Shown here: positions 54,838 to 63,814 of the stretch, piece by piece | How the letters are laid out: each line of letters begins with the position of its first letter | How positions within the stretch are numbered: the stretch's first letter is position 1 | NCBI GenBank assembly: GCA_046052345.1 | Contig: JBJOMN010000066.1 | Location: forward strand, 1-64,000 | From: Pollutiaquabacter sp046052345 | GTDB taxonomy: Bacteria; Bacteroidota; Bacteroidia; AKYH767-A; 2013-40CM-41-45 | Direction: 5' to 3' | DNA length: 64,000 bases | Position numbers and translations under genes: made by a program | Notes under the pieces: generated by a model | What the model was told of the DNA's origin: nothing | The model's database searches: none | Seen by the model: only the letters and a program-made list of their open reading frames with translations

Positions 54838-56193
54838 ATGAAGATACAGATCAGAAATCACATCGTCCTGCTGGTGATGACGGCTTTCGTCAGACAAGGA
54901 AATGCTGCCAGTGCAGACTCTTCGTTCCACTTCTCGGCCAAAGAGGCGATCGACTACGCCTTCGAGCACCAGAAAAACGTTCTCAATGCGAACATGGATG
55001 CCCGCATCTCCGAAGCCCAGGTGCGGGAGATCACCGGCATCGGACTTCCGCAAGTGAACGGGTCCGTCGATATCAAGGATTTCTTCGAACTACCCACCAG
55101 TTTGATACCCGGAGAATTTTTCGGGGAGCCCGCAGGAACCTTCCTCCCTGTAAGATTCGGAACGCAATGGCAGGCCACGGCCGGACTGACCGCCTCCCAG
55201 CTGCTTTTCGACCCCACCTACCTCATCGGACTGAAAGCCACGAAGACACTGCGTGAACTTTCGAACAAGAACGTGACGCGTACACGGATCGAAACAGCCG
55301 CCAACGTCACCAAGGCCTATTATGCGCTGTTACTGGTCCGTGAACGCAGAAGCGTGGTCGATGCCAACATCACCCGTATAGCAAAGCTCAAGCAGGATAC
55401 CAAAGCGTTGTACGACAACGGTTTCGTGGAAAAAATCGATCTCGACCGGATCAACCTCACCTATAACAACATGATGAGCGAGAAAGAGAAGTTCGACCAC
55501 CTCGAACTGATGACGGAAAACCTTCTCAAATACCAGATGGGGATGCCCTTAGGCTCCGCCCTGACGCTCACGGATTCGCTGGACTACTCCAAGGTGAAGA
55601 ACACTTCCGTCAACGCCTCCGGCGCGGATGTCACTAAACGGATCGAGTACAACATCCTGCAGACCCAGTACCGCCTGGAGGAATTCAACATGCAACGCTA
55701 CAAGTCGGGATATCTTCCGAACCTGGTCGCTTATGCCAATGTGAGTTCAACTGCCCAGCGCAACGCTTTCGACCTGCTCGACCCGGACAAGCGCTGGTAT
55801 CCGACCGGAATCGTGGGCGCTTCCCTCAACATCCCGATATTCGACGGCTTGCAAAAGCAAGCAAGGATCCGCCAGAGCCGATACAACCTGGAAAAAGTCC
55901 GTAACGAGATTGAAAACTTCCGAAACGCGGCCACGCTCCAACAGCAGAACAGCCGACTTGCGTTGCAGGACGCACTTCGCACCCTGGATCTCCAGGAACA
56001 GAACCTGCATCTGGCCGAAGACGTGGTCCGCATCTCCAAACTGAAGTACGACCAGGGCGTCGGCTCGAACCTTGAAGTCCTGGATGCCGAAACCTCCCTT
56101 AAGGAAGCGCAATCCAATTATTACAGCTCCGTTTACGATGCCATCGTATCGAAGATCGATCTTGACGTAGCAGCCGGCGATTTCAACTACTGA
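54838..56193 (+). CDS. TolC-family outer-membrane efflux protein
   Basis: 451 aa. After a signal sequence (~1-23) come two copies of the outer-membrane efflux domain: long coiled helices such as SEAQVREITGIGLPQVNG, NVTRTRIETAANVTKAYYAL, RIAKLKQDTKALYDNGFVEK, and in the second half LNIPIFDGLQKQARIRQSRY and KYDQGVGSNLEVLDAETSLK. It would trimerise into the outer-membrane duct. It is the only TolC gene in this operon and so probably serves both the RND and the ABC exporters that follow. Confidence 0.95.
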   Translation: MKIQIRNHIVLLVMTAFVRQGNAASADSSFHFSAKEAIDYAFEHQKNVLNANMDARISEAQVREITGIGLPQVNGSVDIKDFFELPTSLIPGEFFGEPAGTFLPVRFGTQWQATAGLTASQLLFDPTYLIGLKATKTLRELSNKNVTRTRIETAANVTKAYYALLLVRERRSVVDANITRIAKLKQDTKALYDNGFVEKIDLDRINLTYNNMMSEKEKFDHLELMTENLLKYQMGMPLGSALTLTDSLDYSKVKNTSVNASGADVTKRIEYNILQTQYRLEEFNMQRYKSGYLPNLVAYANVSSTAQRNAFDLLDPDKRWYPTGIVGASLNIPIFDGLQKQARIRQSRYNLEKVRNEIENFRNAATLQQQNSRLALQDALRTLDLQEQNLHLAEDVVRISKLKYDQGVGSNLEVLDAETSLKEAQSNYYSSVYDAIVSKIDLDVAAGDFNY

Positions 56194-56207
56194 AAAAACA
56201 AATCATC

Positions 56208-57338
56208 ATGAACAGACATATGCGAAGCAAACTCCCTTTTTTCGCCTTGGCAGCCCTGTTGTCCGCTTGCGGAGGAAACGGCAACGACAACGTCGAGCGA
56301 CTCAATGAACTGAAGAAACAACAATCCGCACTGCGTGAGGAGATAGCACGTCTGGAGGCTGAAATAGCTTCTGCAGACACGACCGCCGGCGACGGCAAGT
56401 CGAAACTAATCGCCACTACCATCATGCGCCCTTCCGCATTCACCCACTATGTGGAAGTACAGGGCCGCGTGGAAGGCGACCAAGACGTGACCATCGGCGC
56501 TGAAATGCCCGGGACCGTCACCAAGGTACTTGTGAATGCCGGCGACGCCGTCTTGAAGGGGCAACTGCTTGCCACACTTGACGACCGGGTGATCCGGCAG
56601 GGACTGCAGGAAGTGGAGACGCAGTTCGAATTGGCAAACCAAGTCTATGAAAGGCAGAAGAACCTCTGGCAACAGAAGATCGGAAGCGAGATACAGTTCC
56701 TTCAGGCGAAGACCGCCAAGGATGCCCTTGAAAAGCGACTTGCAACCACCCGGGAACAGCTCGAGATGACACGCATCAAGTCACCGATCAGCGGCACCGT
56801 CGACCAGGTCATGACAAAGACCGGACAAGCCGCCGCACCCGGCGTTCCTGCCTTCCGCATCGTGAACCTTCAGGACTTGAAGGTAGTAGGTGAAGTAGCG
56901 GAGTCCTACATTTCCGGCATCAAGACCGGCAACGAGACCGTAATCGTATTCCCGGACCTCGACAAGTCGGTCGTCTCGCGCCTGGACCATGCCGGGAAGG
57001 CCATCAACCGGCTGAACAGGACTTTCAACGTGGAAGTCCATCTGAAAGACGAAAACGGCACCTTCCGACCGAACATGGTGGCTGTCCTAAAAATCGCGGA
57101 TTACTCGAACCCTAAGAGTTTCACGCTTCCCGTCGGAGCGATCCAGCGTTCAGGAGAGGGCTCCTTCGTCTATGTCACGGAGACCTCCGGCAAAAGCATC
57201 GTCGCCAAACGCCGTAATGTGAAGACCGGCATGACCTACAACGGCATCACCCAGATTCTGGAAGGTATCACCGAGGGCGACGAAGTCATCACAACCGGCT
57301 ATCAGGGTGTCATCGAAGGAGACGCCGTCAGCCGCTGA
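56208..57338 (+). CDS. RND efflux periplasmic adaptor (lipoprotein)
   Basis: 376 aa. Lipoprotein signal ending LAALLSAC with Cys21, so the protein is anchored in the inner membrane. A short coiled coil (LNELKKQQSALREEIARLEA) is followed by the lipoyl-like half motif PGTVTKVLVNAGDAVLKGQL, an alpha-hairpin, the second half motif SPISGTVDQVMTKTGQAAAP, and a beta-barrel with VGEVAESYISGI. It should link the RND pump to TolC. Start ATG 56208, 14 bp after tolC, and 20 bp before the pump gene. Confidence 0.95.
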   Translation: MNRHMRSKLPFFALAALLSACGGNGNDNVERLNELKKQQSALREEIARLEAEIASADTTAGDGKSKLIATTIMRPSAFTHYVEVQGRVEGDQDVTIGAEMPGTVTKVLVNAGDAVLKGQLLATLDDRVIRQGLQEVETQFELANQVYERQKNLWQQKIGSEIQFLQAKTAKDALEKRLATTREQLEMTRIKSPISGTVDQVMTKTGQAAAPGVPAFRIVNLQDLKVVGEVAESYISGIKTGNETVIVFPDLDKSVVSRLDHAGKAINRLNRTFNVEVHLKDENGTFRPNMVAVLKIADYSNPKSFTLPVGAIQRSGEGSFVYVTETSGKSIVAKRRNVKTGMTYNGITQILEGITEGDEVITTGYQGVIEGDAVSR

Positions 57339-57358
57339 TCATCGAACAAACGTCTCCT

Positions 57359-60300
57359 ATGAAAGAAGATATCAATAAGGAATTCAAACCCTCCACATGG
57401 GCCATCAACAACCGTGTGGCCATCTTCGTCATCACGACTTTGCTCGTGCTGGCGGGCATCAGGGCCTATGAAGGCCTTCCGAAAGAGAGCTTCCCCGACA
57501 TCTCCCTTCCGAACATCTACGTCAGTGTCATCTATCCCGGCACTTCTCCGAAAGACATGGAGAACCTGATTGTCCGGCCGATCGAGAAGGAATGCAAGAG
57601 CATCGCCGGTGTAAAGAAGATCAAAAGCAATTCGCTCCAGGACTACTGCAATATCATCGTCGAATTCAACTCCGACAGCAAGATCGATGAAGCGAAGCAG
57701 CAAGTGAAGGATGCCGTCGACCGCGCAAAGAAGGATCTTCCGAAGGACCTCAAGAACGATCCGGAGATCATGGACATCAACTTCGCCGATCTTCCGGTGA
57801 TGCAGGTGAACATCAGCGGCGATTACGACCTCAACAGACTTAAAGAGTTCGCCGACGATGCGAAGGAGCGACTGGAAGGGATGAAGGAGATCAAGAAGGT
57901 GGACCTCATCGGTGCGCTGGAGCGGGAGATTCAGATCGACGTGGACATGATAAAGATGCAGGCCGCGCGGATCTCCCTGGGCGACATCGCCCGGGCGGTA
58001 CAAAGCGAGAACCTCACGATACCCGGCGGGTCGGTCCGCATCGACGGCGTTCGGCGTTCGCTCAGTGTCACCGGCGAATTCCGCTCCGTGGATCAGCTTC
58101 GTCAGCTTTCCATCAACTCCATAGACGGGAGTCCGGTATACCTGGGCGAAATCGCAGATGTGAAGGACTCCTACATGGAGCAGGAAAGCTATGCGCGACT
58201 TGACAAGAAGAATGTCATCACGCTGAACATCGTCAAGCGGAAAGGCGAGAACCTGATCGCCACATCCGACAAGATCGTAGCGCTGATGGACGGGCTTCAA
58301 AAAGACGAATGGCCGAAGGACCTGAAAGTGACACTGACGGGGGACCAGAGCGAGCAGACACGGACAACCCTGCACGACCTTATCAATACGATCATCATCG
58401 GATTCATCCTGGTATTCCTTATCCTCATGTTCTTCATGGGAAGTGTGAACGCCTTTTTCGTGGCGCTCTCGGTGCCGTTGTCGATGTGCCTGGCTTTTCT
58501 CGTCATGCCGGCCATCGGTTTCACACTGAACATGATCGTCCTGTTCTCCTTCCTGCTGGCGCTGGGTATCGTCGTGGATGACGCGATCGTTGTCATCGAA
58601 AACACCCACCGCATCTTCGCCAACGGCAAACGCAACATCGTGGAAGCCGCCAAGCTGGCCGCGGGAGAAGTATTCCTGCCCGTGCTCTCCGGCACGCTCA
58701 CGACGCTGGCTCCCTTCGTGCCATTACTGTTCTGGAAAGGAATCATCGGGAAATTCATGTTCTTCCTGCCCGTGACGCTTATCGTCACACTGACGGCGTC
58801 CCTGTTGGTGGCTTATATCATCAACCCCGTCTTCGCGGTCCGCTTCATGAAGCCGCATCATCCGGGAGAAAAGAAGAATATCCGTCCCACCGTGATTTTT
58901 TTCGGAGCAGCCATCCTGGTCGGCTATCTGGCAGGCGCGGGGGTCGGCAACTTCGCGTTATTCTGCCTCCTGCTCTACCTGGCGCATCATTACTATCTCC
59001 GTAAGGCAGTAACCAAGTTCCAGGAAGGTGCGTGGCCGCGATTCCAGGACCGTTACCGGAAGCTTCTCGTCCGTTGCCTGCATCATCCCTGGAAAATGGT
59101 CGGCGGAACCGTCGCCCTTTTCGTCATCTCTATCGTGCTGTTAGGAGTCAGGAACGGAGGCGTCAGCTTCTTTCCCGTAGCAGACCCCAACTTCATCTAT
59201 GTATATACGAGTCTGCCGGTCGGAACCGACCAATCGTACACCGATTCGGTAACCAAGGTCGTGGAAGAGCGCGTTTACAAGGCCGTCCGATGGCCGAACC
59301 CGATCGTGAAATCGGTAATCTCCAACGTGACCGTAGCGGTCTCGGATCCGGCCGACGAAGACCAGGGCAACTACCCGAACAAGAGCAAGATCTCCATCGC
59401 GTTTGTGGAATTCGGCGCACGTAACGGGGAATCCACCCGTGCTTACCTGGACCAGGTGCGTGAAGCCGTCAAAGGGATACCCGGTGCGGAGATCACTGTT
59501 GCGCAGGAACAAGGAGGCCCTCCCGTAGGCAAACCGATCAACATCGAGGTCTCGGGCGACGACTATGCTGCCCTCGTTACCGGCAGCAAGGAAGTCAAAC
59601 GGTATCTCGACTCTCTCAAGATCGAAGGAGTCGAGGAGCTGCGCAGCGATCTTCAGGACCGCAAACCCCAGATCGTCTTCGACATCGACAGGGAACGGGC
59701 CAACCGCGAAGGAATCTCCACGTATGCCGTCGGAAACGAAATCTACCTTGGAGTACTGGGCACCGACATCTCCAAATACCGTGATGTCCGCGACGACTAC
59801 AACATCGTTTTGAAATACCGTGACGACCAGCGGTATAATATCGACATGCTTCGCAACCTGAAGATCCTTTACAGGGACATGGGCATGGGCGGTATGGTGC
59901 GCAACGTGCCGCTTTCCGCATTCGCAGACGTGAAATACTCCGACACTTACGGTGTGATCAAACGAAAGAACCAGAAGCGGGTGGTCACGATCTCCTCCAA
60001 CGTGCTGACCGGATACAACGAAAACGCGGTAGTCGGCGAAGTCCGCAAGGCGCTGGCCTCCTACCCCACTCGTGACGGGGTGACCATCGCCATGACCGGC
60101 GCGCAAGAAGAGCAGGCTGAGACTTCGGCGTTCCTGAGTACGGCCATGCTTGCCTCCGTCCTGCTGATCATCCTCATCCTGGTCATACAGTTCAATTCCG
60201 TGAGCAAACCGCTCATCATCCTCACGGAAATCCTCTTCAGCATCATCGGTGTCTTCCTCGGCTTCTCCCTCTTCAAAATGGAATTCTCCATCGTCATGAG

Positions 60301-60757
60301 CGGGGTAGGCATCATCGCACTTGCCGGCATCGTCGTTCGCAACGGCATCCTGCTGGTGGAATTCACAGACTTGCTACGCGCACAGGGCGTCCCTACGTTC
60401 GATGCGATCGTAGAAGCGGGACGGACACGGATGACCCCGGTCATCCTCACCGCCTCCGCGACCATCCTCGGACTCATCCCTCTTGCCGTCGGGTTGAACA
60501 TCGACTTCTCCACCCTGTTCAGCGATCTGAATCCCCACCTCTATTTCGGGGGAGACAGCACTGCCTTCTGGGGACCTTTATCCTGGACGATGATCTTCGG
60601 ACTGGGATTCTGCACTTTCCTGACGCTGATACTCGTGCCCGTGATGTATCTGTTAAGCGAACGCATGAAAAACCGTGTCCGCAAATGGCGCGGGCAGCCT
60701 GTGGACGAAGGAACAAGGAGCAAGCGCGTGGACGAACTCATAGAAACCGCCAATTGA
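57359..60757 (+). CDS. RND-family efflux pump permease with extra membrane segments
   Basis: 1132 aa, longer than typical AcrB-like proteins (~1050). First helix VAIFVITTLLVLAGIRAYE, porter domain with PKESFPDISLPNIYVSVIYP, and TM4 LALGIVVDDAIVVIENT with the two proton-relay Asp. After TM6 two additional hydrophobic stretches (~511-545: TVIFFGAAILVGYLAGAGVG and NFALFCLLLYLAHHYYL) precede TM7. The second half repeats the fold (LASVLLIILILVIQFNSVSK, GIIALAGIVVRNGILLVEFT). It exports toxic or lipophilic compounds; substrates unknown. The 2-bp gap to the next gene shows operon translation. Confidence 0.95.
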   Translation: MKEDINKEFKPSTWAINNRVAIFVITTLLVLAGIRAYEGLPKESFPDISLPNIYVSVIYPGTSPKDMENLIVRPIEKECKSIAGVKKIKSNSLQDYCNIIVEFNSDSKIDEAKQQVKDAVDRAKKDLPKDLKNDPEIMDINFADLPVMQVNISGDYDLNRLKEFADDAKERLEGMKEIKKVDLIGALEREIQIDVDMIKMQAARISLGDIARAVQSENLTIPGGSVRIDGVRRSLSVTGEFRSVDQLRQLSINSIDGSPVYLGEIADVKDSYMEQESYARLDKKNVITLNIVKRKGENLIATSDKIVALMDGLQKDEWPKDLKVTLTGDQSEQTRTTLHDLINTIIIGFILVFLILMFFMGSVNAFFVALSVPLSMCLAFLVMPAIGFTLNMIVLFSFLLALGIVVDDAIVVIENTHRIFANGKRNIVEAAKLAAGEVFLPVLSGTLTTLAPFVPLLFWKGIIGKFMFFLPVTLIVTLTASLLVAYIINPVFAVRFMKPHHPGEKKNIRPTVIFFGAAILVGYLAGAGVGNFALFCLLLYLAHHYYLRKAVTKFQEGAWPRFQDRYRKLLVRCLHHPWKMVGGTVALFVISIVLLGVRNGGVSFFPVADPNFIYVYTSLPVGTDQSYTDSVTKVVEERVYKAVRWPNPIVKSVISNVTVAVSDPADEDQGNYPNKSKISIAFVEFGARNGESTRAYLDQVREAVKGIPGAEITVAQEQGGPPVGKPINIEVSGDDYAALVTGSKEVKRYLDSLKIEGVEELRSDLQDRKPQIVFDIDRERANREGISTYAVGNEIYLGVLGTDISKYRDVRDDYNIVLKYRDDQRYNIDMLRNLKILYRDMGMGGMVRNVPLSAFADVKYSDTYGVIKRKNQKRVVTISSNVLTGYNENAVVGEVRKALASYPTRDGVTIAMTGAQEEQAETSAFLSTAMLASVLLIILILVIQFNSVSKPLIILTEILFSIIGVFLGFSLFKMEFSIVMSGVGIIALAGIVVRNGILLVEFTDLLRAQGVPTFDAIVEAGRTRMTPVILTASATILGLIPLAVGLNIDFSTLFSDLNPHLYFGGDSTAFWGPLSWTMIFGLGFCTFLTLILVPVMYLLSERMKNRVRKWRGQPVDEGTRSKRVDELIETAN

Positions 60758-60759
60758 CC

Positions 60760-61851
60760 ATGATATCAATGATCCGTCCCTTGCTTTTGGCGCTCACCGT
60801 CGCATTCCTGACGGGGTGTAACAGTGCCGTCACCGTGAAGCCGGAACGCAGGGACATCACTCAAGCCGTATATGCTTCAGGGAAAGTCCTGCCGCTGAAC
60901 CATTACGTGCTCTATCCGAAAGCACCCGGCTATGTTGTTGCGATACATGTCCGCGCAGGAGACTCCGTGCATACCGGCGACCGGCTGATCACCCTTCGGA
61001 ACGATATCAACGAATATTCAATCAGCAGCTCGGAGAATACCGCGGAACTGGCACGGCGGAATGCGGACGAGCAGGGACCCGTCCTTTCCGCGCTGCGGCA
61101 GGAAATGGAGGCGTCCCGTTCCCGGTACGAACTCGACAGCCTTAATTTCCGCCGCAACTCGGCACTTCTCAAGGAGGAGGCCATCAGCCGTGTCACGTGG
61201 GAACAGTCCGAAGTGCAGCTGGATGTCTCAAGAAGCGTCTACCATCGGAGCCGGGAGAACTACCTTGCGTCGAAGGACCGTTTCGCCACCGAGTACATGA
61301 ACGCACGCAACCAGAAGGACGCTCAGCGTTCCAACCGGAAGGATTACGAACTTCTCTCCGCCATCGACGGAAAAGTGTATGACATCATGCCGGAAGTAGG
61401 CGACCTGGTAGGCCTGCAATCCCCGCTGGCCGATCTGGGCGACGCATCTCGCTTCGAGGTCGAGTTATCCGTGGACGAAACCGACATCGGCTTCTTGCAG
61501 ACGGGACAACAGGTGATCTACGGCATCGATGCGTATCCCGACCGGCCTTTCGAAGGCGTGATCACCTCCATCATACCCAAAGTGACGGCCACCAGCAAGT
61601 CATCAAGGGCAAAGGCCACCATACAGGTGCCTGAAGGCATCAGCTTCTACTCCGGCATGACGGTCGAAGGAAACATCGTCATCCGCTCCAGGAAAAACGC
61701 GCTCGTCATTCCACGTGAATATGTCAAGAACGGCAACGAGGTAAAGGTAAAGGGAGAGGATTCGGCGCGTCGCATCAAAAAAGGGCTTGAAGACCTCGAG
61801 CATGTGGAAGTATTGGAAGGCCTGAGCGGTGATGAAACACTGACAAAGTAA
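60760..61851 (+). CDS. HlyD/MacA-family periplasmic adaptor (lipoprotein)
   Basis: 363 aa from ATG 60760. Lipoprotein signal ending AFLTGC with Cys20. Half-lipoyl motifs are PGYVVAIHVRAGDSVHTGDR and AIDGKVYDIMPEVGDLVGLQ, with a ~100-residue coiled hairpin between them (RNADEQGPVLSALRQEMEAS onward), then a barrel domain (SRFEVELSVDETDIGFLQTG). It is divergent from the RND adaptor at 56208. Its position directly before an ABC permease and ATPase makes it the MacA/DevB-type adaptor of that exporter. Stop 10 bp before the permease. Confidence 0.93.
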   Translation: MISMIRPLLLALTVAFLTGCNSAVTVKPERRDITQAVYASGKVLPLNHYVLYPKAPGYVVAIHVRAGDSVHTGDRLITLRNDINEYSISSSENTAELARRNADEQGPVLSALRQEMEASRSRYELDSLNFRRNSALLKEEAISRVTWEQSEVQLDVSRSVYHRSRENYLASKDRFATEYMNARNQKDAQRSNRKDYELLSAIDGKVYDIMPEVGDLVGLQSPLADLGDASRFEVELSVDETDIGFLQTGQQVIYGIDAYPDRPFEGVITSIIPKVTATSKSSRAKATIQVPEGISFYSGMTVEGNIVIRSRKNALVIPREYVKNGNEVKVKGEDSARRIKKGLEDLEHVEVLEGLSGDETLTK

Positions 61852-61861
61852 CCCGCATACC

Positions 61862-63124
61862 ATGCGCATCAAAAGCCCTGTCCTGCGTATCGCTATGACG
61901 CATCTGCTCTCCAAGAAAAGGCAGACGCTGGTGGCGACATTGGGCGTGACTTTCGGGAGCATGATCTTCATCTTTCAGGCCGGACTGATGACGGGGTTCC
62001 AGTCCACCTTCATCGACCAGACGATCAACACCACAGCCAACATCCATATCTACAACGAACCGGACCGCCACCGGCCCAGTCTGCTGGAACGATTCGGCAT
62101 GGACAGCGGCCAGGTGGTCATGGTCAACAACCAGAAACCGAAGGACGAGCTGAACAAGATCCGCAACGGATACCAGATCATCTCCTTGCTGGAGAAACAT
62201 CCGGACGTTGAAGGCGTGTCCCCATTTCTTGGCTCACAAGCGATCCTGCGTGCCGGCATCGTACAGTTCGGCGGAAGGATAGCCGGAATCGACGTGGAGA
62301 AGGAGGATGTGGTCTTCCACGTCTCCGACTATATGGTGCAGGGCGACCTTCGCAGACTGTCCACCCTGAACAACGCCATCATCCTCGGGGAAGGACTGGC
62401 AGACAACTTGGGCGTCAAGCTGAACGACAACGTGACGCTTCTGGCGCCGAACGGCACGACGCTCGACATGAAAGTGGTCGGCATCAACCGCACCGGACTT
62501 ACGGAACTGGACCGGAGCAGAGCCTATATCAGCATACGAAACGCCCAGATACTGCTGGGCGTCGACAACTCCTACATTACCGACATCAACGTCAAGCTGA
62601 AGGACATAGACAAGGCGCAGGCATTGGCAGCGGAGTTCGAGGAACGTTTCGGGTACAAGGCGGAAGACTGGAAGACAGCCAATGCCAACATCTTCGGGGT
62701 TTTCAAGATCCAGAACATGGTGACCTATCTGATCATCGCTTCCATACTCATCGTATCCGGGTTCGGCATCTTCAACATCCTGATGATGATCATCTATGAG
62801 AAGATGACGGATATCGCCATCCTAAAAGCGATCGGCTACAAAGACCGGGATATCAGGCTCCTGTTCGTTGCGGAATCCCTGACCATCGGGATCGTGGGCG
62901 GACTTCTCGGCCTTGCCGCCGGATTCACACTGACGCGCATCGTCGGAAGCATACCGCTCAACATCAAGGGATTCGTCACGATGGAATACCTGAAGTTCAA
63001 TTCCTCCCCCCTGTTCTACATCGTCGCTTTCACCTTCGCACTCGTGGCCACGGCGCTTGCCGGATACTTTCCTGCCAGGAAAGCCGCATCCGTCGATCCG
63101 GTTGACATCATTCGTTCCAAGTAA
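61862..63124 (+). CDS. MacB/FtsX-type ABC permease
   Basis: 420 aa without a fused ATPase. One N-terminal helix (~20-42: QTLVATLGVTFGSMIFIFQ), a ~230-residue periplasmic domain, and three C-terminal helices with the coupling motif KMTDIAILKAIGYKDRDIR. Arrangement resembles LolC/E, DevC and MacB transmembrane parts. With the adaptor before it and the ATPase after it, the set forms a MacAB/DevBCA-like exporter rather than a Lol machine; the substrate may be a lipid, lipoprotein or small molecule. Confidence 0.92.
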   Translation: MRIKSPVLRIAMTHLLSKKRQTLVATLGVTFGSMIFIFQAGLMTGFQSTFIDQTINTTANIHIYNEPDRHRPSLLERFGMDSGQVVMVNNQKPKDELNKIRNGYQIISLLEKHPDVEGVSPFLGSQAILRAGIVQFGGRIAGIDVEKEDVVFHVSDYMVQGDLRRLSTLNNAIILGEGLADNLGVKLNDNVTLLAPNGTTLDMKVVGINRTGLTELDRSRAYISIRNAQILLGVDNSYITDINVKLKDIDKAQALAAEFEERFGYKAEDWKTANANIFGVFKIQNMVTYLIIASILIVSGFGIFNILMMIIYEKMTDIAILKAIGYKDRDIRLLFVAESLTIGIVGGLLGLAAGFTLTRIVGSIPLNIKGFVTMEYLKFNSSPLFYIVAFTFALVATALAGYFPARKAASVDPVDIIRSK

Positions 63125-63129
63125 CAGTC

Positions 63130-63810
63130 ATGCATCCGGTCATCCTAGAAGCAGTACATCTCAGCAAGTTCTACCGCGACCCGGTGGAGTTCCAGGCCCT
63201 GAAGGACATCAACCTTCAGATCCGCAAGGGTGAATTCGTCTCCATCGTCGGAGCTTCGGGAAGCGGCAAATCGACATTGCTTTATGTGCTGAGCACGCTC
63301 GACACAGATTACGAGGGAAAGATCATCCTCGACGGAGAAGACCTGTCGAAACTCAGCCCCAACCGACAGGCGGAGATACGCAATGACAAGATCGGCTTCG
63401 TGTTCCAGTTCCATTACCTGCTTCCGGAATTCACCGTGCTGGAGAACGTCTCCCTGCCGGCACTCAAACGCGGAATATGGTCGAGGGAGGAATCGGAAGA
63501 GCGGGCATTAAAGAAACTGGATCTTCTCGGGGTCGCGGACCAGGCGATGAAGAAAGCGAACAAGCTTTCCGGAGGACAGCAGCAACGGGTCGCCATCGCC
63601 CGGGCGATGATCAACGAACCTGCGATCATCTTCGGCGACGAACCGACCGGCAATCTTGATTCCAAGAACACCCGCACGGTGTTCGACCTTTTCAAGGAGC
63701 TCCGCAGCGAATTCGAACAGACCATCTGCATCGTGACCCATGATATGCAGCTTGCCGGTGAAACAGACCGGATCATTACGCTTCATGACGGCGAGATCGT
63801 ACATTCCTGA
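63130..63810 (+). CDS. ABC transporter ATPase (LolD/MacB type)
   Basis: 226 aa. Walker A GASGSGKST (41-49), Q-loop in FVFQFHYLLPEFTVLENV, signature LSGGQQQRVAIARAM and Walker B IIFGDEPTGNLDS are all intact. LolD-like X-loop region is present. It energises the permease encoded 5 bp upstream. It is the last exporter gene; mqnA begins 4 bp after its stop. Confidence 0.96.
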   Translation: MHPVILEAVHLSKFYRDPVEFQALKDINLQIRKGEFVSIVGASGSGKSTLLYVLSTLDTDYEGKIILDGEDLSKLSPNRQAEIRNDKIGFVFQFHYLLPEFTVLENVSLPALKRGIWSREESEERALKKLDLLGVADQAMKKANKLSGGQQQRVAIARAMINEPAIIFGDEPTGNLDSKNTRTVFDLFKELRSEFEQTICIVTHDMQLAGETDRIITLHDGEIVHS

Positions 63811-63814
63811 ACCC

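Noticed and set aside
57302..58609. A 435-codon open frame on the minus strand inside the RND pump gene
   Set aside because: Antisense to well-conserved porter and TM regions; no promoter box; composition of a shadow frame.
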